From: Monocercomonoides exilis
Lineage: Eukaryota > Preaxostyla > Oxymonadida > Polymastigidae
Length of the DNA stretch: 64,000 bases
Direction: 5' to 3'
Assembly: GCA_001643675.2 (NCBI GenBank)
Contig: LSRY02000032.1
Location: forward strand, 310,001-374,000
Part shown: positions 56,733 to 64,000 of the stretch, one piece after another
How the letters are laid out: every line of letters starts with the position of its first letter
How positions within the stretch are numbered: the stretch's first letter is position 1
Position numbers and translations under genes: made by a program
The notes under the pieces: generated by a model
What the model was told of the DNA's origin: nothing
Seen by the model: the letters and a program-made list of their open reading frames with translations, nothing else
The model's database searches: none

Positions 56733-59649
56733 ATGAATTGTTATGCTGAAAAAGCGCGGTCGACGAAAAGTCGCCACGCGAGTCAAATTGACGATTATCT
56801 TCGTCAAATTGCTCCTGTGGATGCTGAAGGGTGTTTGTTTTCATTTTTATTTCACAGTTAAAAAGGAAAACCCTACCAATCAAAAATTGAGACTCATTTG
56901 AAAGGTTTGCTCAAAATTTTTATTCAAAAGATGTTAATACTTTGTGTATTAATTTACTGTTAATTATGTTTTCTGTTAATTTTTTTAATTGCAATGGGGA
57001 ATTGTGAGCAAATTTGTTGTTGTGTTATTTTCTTCTTTAAACTTTTTTTCTATGATCATCAATCAATATTTTTGAATTCTTTATTTAACTCATTATTCTT
57101 TCAAGTCATTATTATTCAACAGTTGAAATATAAAAAATTTTTTGCAGTTAATAAATTTTTATCTTTATTTCATTGATACTTAAATGTTAAAAAATACATG
57201 ATTTTTGTAATTGAATTACGATTTTTTCCAAATCCTTGTTTTCCATATTTTTTCACAATTTTCATTGATAATAATCAATTTTTTTATATTTTATAATTTT
57301 TCGTAAATTTTCCATTTATTTAACCCATTGCAATTAAAAAAAATTACAGAAACTGATTAACGTATATTATTCCTCATTTCAGACAAGTTAAGAAATATTT
57401 TGAAAAATCTGTCTCAACTCTACGCTTTGCTTGGTCGAAACGATAGAGTTTCTCTTCTCTCTGCGATTTCTTCTGAAATTCAACTTACAGAACTCAGAGA
57501 GAATGGCTGGCTGGTAACAAAAAATGAATATTATTACTCAAAAAATAAGCAAGCCAATAAAAGAAATGAGTCCCTGGCAGATATAGAGAGAAAAAAAAAG
57601 TTAATGATAAAAGTGTGCAAAATTTCTTTAATTATGTTTTTGTGTTTTGTTTTGACATATTAATATCTAGAAAAAGAACAATTTGAAAAGATAGAAGAAT
57701 GGCTGGTAAAAAACAGCTCTGCCAGTTGCGAAAATGGAAGACAGCGAAAAAAAGGTTTATTTTTCGGAAATAATTATAATTTGTTTCATCTTTTGATAAT
57801 TATGATTTTTTTTCAACAAATTATCAATCTATAAAAGGATTAAACCGTTCAAAAATGGCTCCTGCTGCTTCTTCCATTCATCCACAGCCTCAATTAATTG
57901 GAGGAGATGATTCGCCGATCGGTATTATCCAAAGCGAGCGGAGTGAGAAAGAAAATACTTCTTCATCTGAGCATTTCTTGGAGCATGGAGTTCTTCAACA
58001 CTCCAACTCTTTCGAAAATAACAAAGATAAAAAAAAAATAATTAATGAATCAAAATTCAACAATATCAACAGAAAAATAAATAATAATTACAAAAACAAT
58101 CAAAAAAAAGAAATTCAAATTCAAAAAATACATAATCACATCACTTTCACGTCTTCTTCCAATAATGAAAACACCTGCTTCGTTCAATCGCATTCTGGAA
58201 TTCAAAAGGTTTGTGAAAAAGCAAATGTTGAAAAAAAAGAAAACGAAAATAGTAATTTTCTTTCAAAAAGAATATTTTCTTTAAATGAAAGGAGAATTAT
58301 TGATAAAACGAAAAAAGAATTATTTGAAAACATGAATAAAGAAATTGATGTCAAAATGTCGAATTCGACATTTTGCAAAAAAACAAGAAATTTTATTAAA
58401 TCAAAGAAAAGAACAGATTTGTGCGAAATCTGTGAAAGTGGAAAACATTTAGAAAAGAAAAAATTAGAAACAGAAAGAAACGGAAAAGAAATAGGCCAAA
58501 AAGAAAATGATGAATTGAATTTAATAATTCAGCATAAAAAAATGGCCCAACATCAAAGAAATTATTTTTATGAAAAGAAAGAAAAGCTGAAAAAAGATGA
58601 AGTGATTATTATCATGGATTTTAAAGAAAATTGGAGCTTGCCAATTTCAAATAATGAAACTGGTAAATCTTTCTTTAATAAAAAACAAATCTCTCATTTA
58701 TGTTTTGTTGTTTATTATGTTGATTGTTTTGGAGCTTTACAAAAATGTTGTTTCAATTTTTTTTCTGAAATTTTATCTCATGATTATCGTTTTGTTTTGG
58801 AGTGTTTGAATAAGTTATTACGTTTCGATATTTTTTCGAATATTTTTTCTTTTCATTTTTTCTGTGATAATGGTCCTCATTTTCGTAATTCACAAATTTT
58901 TCATTCACTATTTTCTCCTAATTCTTTATTGTTTTTAAATAAACACTGCTCACTTTCATTCTTTGCCGAACACCATGGTAAGAATGATTGTGACAGTGAA
59001 TTTGGTTATTTAACACAGTTATTGAACAATAATCTAGGAGATCGTACTTTAAATAATGTGTACGATCTAATAGATTTTTTTTGCTCACAGTGTAATTCTT
59101 ATCTTTTTGGTGTTCATGATTCTAATTCTCCAATTTTTGTCTCTTCTTTTATATCTGATATATCTGATAATAATTCTATAGGGCGAATGGATGAAGTTTC
59201 AGATTCAAGCGAGCAGAAAGAAAAACAGAACAAGACAAAGCACTTCTTTTTGATGTTTGATCTTTAATTTTTATTTTTTTTTCCTAATGATTTTAATTGA
59301 ACTTTTTTCTTAAATGTTTTCTTTTTCATTTTCTAGGCATGAAGAGTTACCGAATAAATGTTGGAATAAATTAATTATTAATGGAATGAAACAATACTTA
59401 TTTTTCGAATCGAATGGCTTCAAAGTGCTTGCATCGCCGCTGAGTTGCAACGAAAAGGTTTGTATGAAAGAGTTATCATTCAAAATTGAAATGAATTTGG
59501 ACGAGAAGAAAAGAAAAGTTTATAAAAGAGAGATTGAAAATAACAATGAATTTGAAGAAAATGAAAGTTTATATTTAAAGAAAAGGGTTAGAAATGTTCT
59601 GGAAAAAAGATTAGAGTTAATAAATACTTTTTCTTCATTGATTTTTTAA
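56733..59649 (+). CDS. Transposase-derived (DDE/RNase H-like) multi-exon protein
   Basis: Proposed exons are 56733-56832, 57383 to about 57600, 57671-57754, 57838-59254 and 59337-59649. The first starts MNCYAEKARSTKSRHASQ. The second contains RVSLLSAISSEIQLTEL with a YYSKNK ending, like the helix-turn-helix part of a widespread animal and protist transposase-like family. The long fourth exon has EVIIIMDFKENWSLPIS, FHFFCDNGPHFRNSQ and FFAEHHGKNDCDSEFGYL. These are three aspartate-bearing blocks spaced like a DDE/RNase H core (compare the known pattern DFSENYS, SDGPSSQFKN, HGKGPVDG). The junction HFFLM/HEELPNKCW uses a GTTTGA donor and is phase-consistent. The exon 2/3 junction could not be placed in phase, so there may be an error or a break there. 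The 3' end may instead continue from a GTTTGT donor at 59458. Domesticated gene or old transposon body remain alternatives; no terminal repeats were seen. Confidence 0.55.
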
Positions 59650-59940
59650 GAAATTTACAGAAACTGGCAGGTATGCTTTTTTTTCAGAACTCTTTTGTTA
59701 TTTTAGTTAAATTTTCGATTTTTTAATTTTTTTTTTTTTTTCAATCGTTGAATCTTGAATTGTGAAAGAATTAGTTTATTCTTGCTTATCCGATGAAATT
59801 TGGAATCCAAATTGAGGACAAGACTGAATCCATCCTGTTATTGCTTTTATTGAACGATTATTGCAATAACTTGCAGGCTTTGGGTCCAGATTCAGTTTCC
59901 CAGGAGAATAAGCAATTTTTTCACTTTTTTAAAAGGTATG

Positions 59941-59971
<31 letters not shown>

Positions 59972-60134
59972 CTTTTTGGAAATTATTTGAATTCTAGAAT
60001 TTGAGAAAGGATTCAAACCGGAATTATTCAGAAAAATTGTTGAATGTGGAAAAATATTCAAAAATGTTGGGTGGAACAATATTCTTAAAGCAAAAAATTT
60101 TGTCCCACATCTTTGCTTTGACCCACAATAGTTT
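59650..60134 (+). other. Short interval with unassigned coding-like frames
   Basis: Two adjacent stretches look coding. One, at about 59777-59934, includes ESILLLLLLNDYCNNLQALG and ends at a perfect AAAAG|GTATGT donor with a T run behind it. The other, from about 59999, includes GFKPELFRKIVECGKIFKNV and ends at TAG 60129-60131, three bases before the next gene's ATG. Their phases do not fit through the obvious TTCTAG acceptor. They may be terminal exons of the preceding gene or a separate small gene. No family is recognised. Confidence 0.35.
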
Positions 60135-63100
60135 ATGTCATCAAGAAGAACTGGCCGTGAGACAATTCAGCAAGCTTGTGACAGATGCAGAACAAAGTTT
60201 TTCTACTTTGATTAAATTATTGAATGATTTTACGAATTTACACATTGATTGTTAAATTGTCAAATAGAAAAATAAAATGTGACGGGTTTGGTTTTTTCCT
60301 TTTGTGTTATTTGCGCTTATAATGCTCGTAAAACTGCACTATCATGTTTAAATAGTAAACTTCCTTGTATGAGCTGCTCAAATAGAGGGTTGGAATGTTC
60401 ATACAACATGCCAACAAGAAAACGAGGACCATTGAGAAGACGTCTGCAAATAGATAGAATTTTTGAAAAGAAAATATCTTTAATTTTGATTTTTAAACAG
60501 CAATAGCTCCAGGAGTTTCACGTACTGGATCACATATTGGCAATCAGGTTTCAGTTCAAAATGATTTCAAGGAAAAGCAAGATGCAAAAATACCATTCCC
60601 CACTGGCTTGCCTTTACCATTTCTTGGGCCTCATCCCCTTGGACCAAGGCCATTATTTGTGCCTCAGAATGTAATCCAACCTACCACCAAATTTTCAGAG
60701 GCTTTCAGACAATCAAGTTCTTTATCACAATTAAATTATGCATCATTCGTGCCTCTGCATCCAGCTTCAAATGATTTCATAACATCTCCTCAACGACAAT
60801 TTTCATCACTTCGGTTTGGTGAAATCGCCCCTAAGGATCGTGTGGATGTCACTTTGCCACAATCCTTCCAAAGTCAAATAGTTTCATCCCAGCCAATTAG
60901 TCATGAAATTTCTCATTTGATACAATCGCCTCCTGATCCATTGCCAGCATTTTCCGTTCCGTCGATTGCTCATGGTAATTCGAGCAAAGATCCTTCATCA
61001 ATGACATCAATCAATATTCAAAACTTTTCTTATAATCCTTCAGCATTGCAACTCTCAACATATCCATGCACTCCTGGTACACCCATCAACACAAACGCAC
61101 AACCACTTTCGCAGAATGCTTCATCAAATCATAAGATTCACTCAGAGAGTATCCTTCCCCAGTCATACTCTTTTTCTTCGCTCGCTGCATACACTATCAC
61201 AATTCCTTTTGTGGCGATCGGTCCAAACAAAAGATTCTATCTTGAATTGTACAACAGATTTGTAAGCCCATTCCTCGGGATGCACGGCGAGGACCTATCA
61301 CTTTTTCAGCTTTTTCCGTTCAAACCACGAGAAGTGCTGATGGAAGCAAAGAGGCAGCATCTGGCGAAAGGGGCAGGAACTTCTTCAGCCTCATCATCTT
61401 CTTCTTTTCCTTCGTTGTCTCACATTTCCTCTTCACCAATTGATTCCAACTCCGGGCGAGCACGCGACAGTGCTTCTATGCGGCTGTCGCGGTTGGAGCA
61501 TCTTGCGCTGCACTATCTGGATGCACTCCACATCCAGTTCTATGTGATGGTCGGGTATGCAGCCGCACTAGCAGGACACGAGCACACCGCTGCAGTGTGT
61601 CTGAGGCAGGCGCGTGTGCTGGCTGCTGCGCTGAGCGACATGATAGGCAACATCCGCGACAACAAGACGTCGATCGCGGGGAGGATCATTGCCAACATGA
61701 ACATTATCAAAGAAATAGGGGAGATGATGCAGAAGCTGATGCTGATGGACAAGAAGGATGAGGAGAAAGGAAGTAGAGCATCTGGTACAAATGATGGTTA
61801 TTCAATAAAACAAAACAATTCCGAAAAGACACAAACAGAGAACAAAGGAGGAAGCACTGCCTCAGCAGATGCCTTTCAATCGCCTTTAGATGCTCACACA
61901 ACAAACCAACATGTTGCAGCAGATGATCAATCACTACCGTCGTCATTGAACAATTCTTCATTCAAAATTCCACAGCAATCTGCTTCACAAGGGAGAATAA
62001 TGGAAGACGATTCACAACAAGCAAACCCTTCACAGTTGCCTAGTTCTGCATCCAACTGCCCGTCCATTCCGTTCTCTCTCCCGTCGAGCTTCGAAGTGCT
62101 TGGGTGTGTGATGCAGACGCCAGTGCTGGACTCACTGACAGCCTCCCTTTCGATGCTTTTTTCGGTGTCCAGGGCTGTTCCGCTTTCTGTGTGCGATGCG
62201 ATGGAAGGGTGCTTTGTGCTGGAGTACATGAAAGGGATATATCTGCTCTCCCGGTTTTTCCTCATGCGCAAGTGCCGGCGCAGCATGCAGCTGAACCGCG
62301 TGCTGGCAGACCTGCTCGAGTCGGTTTATGTGCAGAACTTGCTCTTCACTGAGTTCACACCGTTTCATCGGCTTGTCGTTCATCCAGGGTTGTGTTTGGG
62401 GTCACATGCAAAAAGAAGAAGAAAAGAAAAAGTTGATCGAAGTGAAAAAGAAAAAAGATTCAAGCAAATAAACAAAGATAGTACTGAGGATTCTCGTCAT
62501 TCACCTAATATTGACATTGAAATTGATGCAGATACCGCTTCCGATGATTCCAACAACTCAGAAAATAAAGAAGAGAAAATGGATGAAAACGGAAACAGTA
62601 ACAATGAGGCTGCTGAACGAGGAAGCGCAGACACGGACAGTGAAAGTTGCAGTTCCGATGAAGGAAGCGCAATTAGCGAGAAGGAAGACACGTGCTCCCT
62701 AATCTGCGCAGAAAAAGTGGCTGAAGAGCTGAAGGCGATGGGAAAGCAGCTCTCGTTCTACGGACGACTGAGAGAAATAGAAGCGATAAAGAACAGGGAA
62801 GGAGAAGGTACACAAAGGAATGAAATGAATGAAAAGAAAAGCAGTCGCACCAGTGGGAAAGTTGAACCTTCAGCCGTCAAGAAGATCCTGGATTCTGTTC
62901 GAGACGGTGTTCGGATGGCGTTTCAAAGCAAAACAGGGAATAATCTTCTGCCTCGAGAATCTTTCCCTCCCAATAGTGCTCCATTCCAGCCGTTCCGCAT
63001 AATCTCATCTTCCTCCTCCAATCCAGCAGCGGCAGCTGTTGCCCCATCTCCTTCTTCATCTGCCTCTTCCGCAACTGCTCTGATCACCACTCGCTCCGCC

Positions 63101-64000
63101 CCACCCACATCCTTCACCATCATCACAGGATACACAAGCATCGTTCTGCAGGAGCCCCACTCCGCACTCGACTTGGCGGTGCGTATTTCGCGTGCAGTGT
63201 CCCGCTTCCGCTGCAGCCTCTGCGCCAAAAGCGATGAGAGCAACAGACAAAACGGAGATGAGCATCAGTCACAGAATCACACTTGCCACAAGGGAACAAC
63301 AGCTAAAGAACAAAGAAGCAAAAGTGGATTTTCCTCAAAGGGACAGCCATTGTCTTCTTCTTCTTCTTCGAACTCTTCTTCCTCCTCTTCCTCTCCTTTA
63401 AATCTTTCTGCGCCTCTCTTTCGCAATCATTTATCTTCTTCTCTTTCCTCTCTTTCGTCGACTTCTTTTTCTTATTTTCCGTCTTCGATTTTGAGTACAT
63501 TTGGCGGCAACTGGATGTTTGGCTCTGAAGAAAACGCACCTTATGACGATCTCCTCTTATACGGACACTGCAGTGCTGCAGATGAAACAGAGAAGTCAAT
63601 GAACTCTATGAGAACTTGGCATTTTTCAAGCACTTCAACCTTTTCTAATAATTCTTCTTCAGATGTTTCACAGTCTGCTCCTTCTGTCAACTTTTCTTCA
63701 TCACCAGCTGAAGGCCATTCGATAGACTATCCAACGATTTCTCCTGTTTCTAGAAACAAGGCTGTATCATCTCTGATGAAGATGGCGGAGAATGTGGAGT
63801 TTGTGCAGCTGATGAATGCGCTCGGGATGCACGCGTCGTCGGCGCTGCTGATGGACCTGTCTGTCTGGTTTGACAAGGCTGTCTCTGTGAAGCAGAAGGG
63901 AAGCTCAAGAAAGGAGGAGGAGAAAGAGAAAGAGAGTGAGAAAGAGAAAGACGGAGAGGCTTCTTTGAATGAAAACGCTGTTCCACTGGCTGATGAGCTG
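60135..64000 (+). CDS. Zn2Cys6 (fungal-type) transcription factor, 3' end beyond window
   Basis: Exons 60135-60196, 60268-60285, 60356-60441 and 60501 onward are proposed. Spliced, the N-terminus is MSSRRTGRETIQQACDRCRT followed by KKIKCDGKLPCMSC and SNRGLECSYNMPTRKRGP. This is a complete binuclear cluster: C15-x2-C18-x6-C25-x5-C31-x2-C34-x6-C41, then the basic linker RKRGPLRRR, as in GAL4-type DNA-binding domains. All three introns are phase-consistent, and without them the motif does not exist. The second exon is only 18 nt. Exon 4 is open to the window edge (at least 1166 codons). It holds Pro/Ser/Gln-rich sequence, then helical blocks such as RLEHLALHYLDALHIQFYVM, HTAAVCLRQARVLAAALSDM and FLMRKCRRSMQLNRVLADLL, with Ser and Glu-rich spacers. 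A nuclear regulator of unknown targets is inferred. Confidence 0.85.

Noticed and set aside
1-64000. tRNA, rRNA, CRISPR array or organellar DNA
   Set aside because: No cloverleaf with a convincing T-arm, no rRNA-like stretch and no spaced direct-repeat array was seen. Introns and U1 mark it as nuclear.

Overview
The window reads as nuclear DNA of an intron-bearing, flagellated, AT-rich protist. Spacers are very AT-rich and coding regions clearly less so. Short spliceosomal introns (about 50-160 nt, one near 550) interrupt most genes. A recognisable U1 snRNA, a flagellar-type kinesin, a CFAP97-domain protein, ATG7, UFL1, WRNIP1 and topoisomerase IB are present. Giant serine-homopolymer proteins, a Chlamydia-PMP-like beta-helix membrane protein with a pseudokinase tail, and a lineage-type helical-repeat protein all recall oxymonads such as Monocercomonoides (Preaxostyla, Metamonada). 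That assignment is inference from remembered family style, not a search.

Layout. 0.5-3.1 kb: a kinesin-2-like gene broken by nonsense codons and frameshifts. 3.5-3.7 kb: U1 snRNA with a TATA box. 4.3-14.2 kb: one giant multipass, Ser-rich, pecanex-like protein. 14.5-17.1 kb: ATG7 (E1-like enzyme of autophagy). 18.0-20.3 kb (minus): WRNIP1/RarA-type AAA ATPase, divergent from UFL1 (20.5-25.4 kb, UFM1 E3 ligase) across a spacer of about 200 bp. 26.1-27.4 kb (minus): CFAP97-domain protein, divergent from DNA topoisomerase I (27.5-31.3 kb) across about 115 bp. 31.3-34.2 kb: non-coding, with two foldback/MITE-like elements. 34.2-42.1 kb: 2.6k-residue beta-helix receptor-like protein. 42.5-47.2 kb: decayed minus-strand genes flanking an intact three-exon hypothetical gene. 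47.5-49.0 kb: a complete Merlin DNA transposon. 49.3-50.9 kb: a pseudogene of a His-Me finger endonuclease. 52.3-52.6 kb: a third foldback. 53-56.4 kb: decayed coding-like sequence with long pyrimidine tracts. 56.7-59.6 kb: a transposase-derived (DDE/RNase H-like) multi-exon gene. 60.1 kb to the right edge: a Zn2Cys6 (fungal-type) transcription factor, cut by the window end.

The left half (4-31 kb) is a conserved housekeeping block: autophagy and ufmylation, DNA maintenance, cilium. The right half is an accessory zone of mobile elements, their remains, pseudogenes and lineage-specific genes. Standard stop codons end the intact genes, and the very long reading frames contain no in-frame TAA/TAG, so the nuclear code here appears standard. 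Splice junctions were placed by reading-frame phase and family similarity, and several are provisional.
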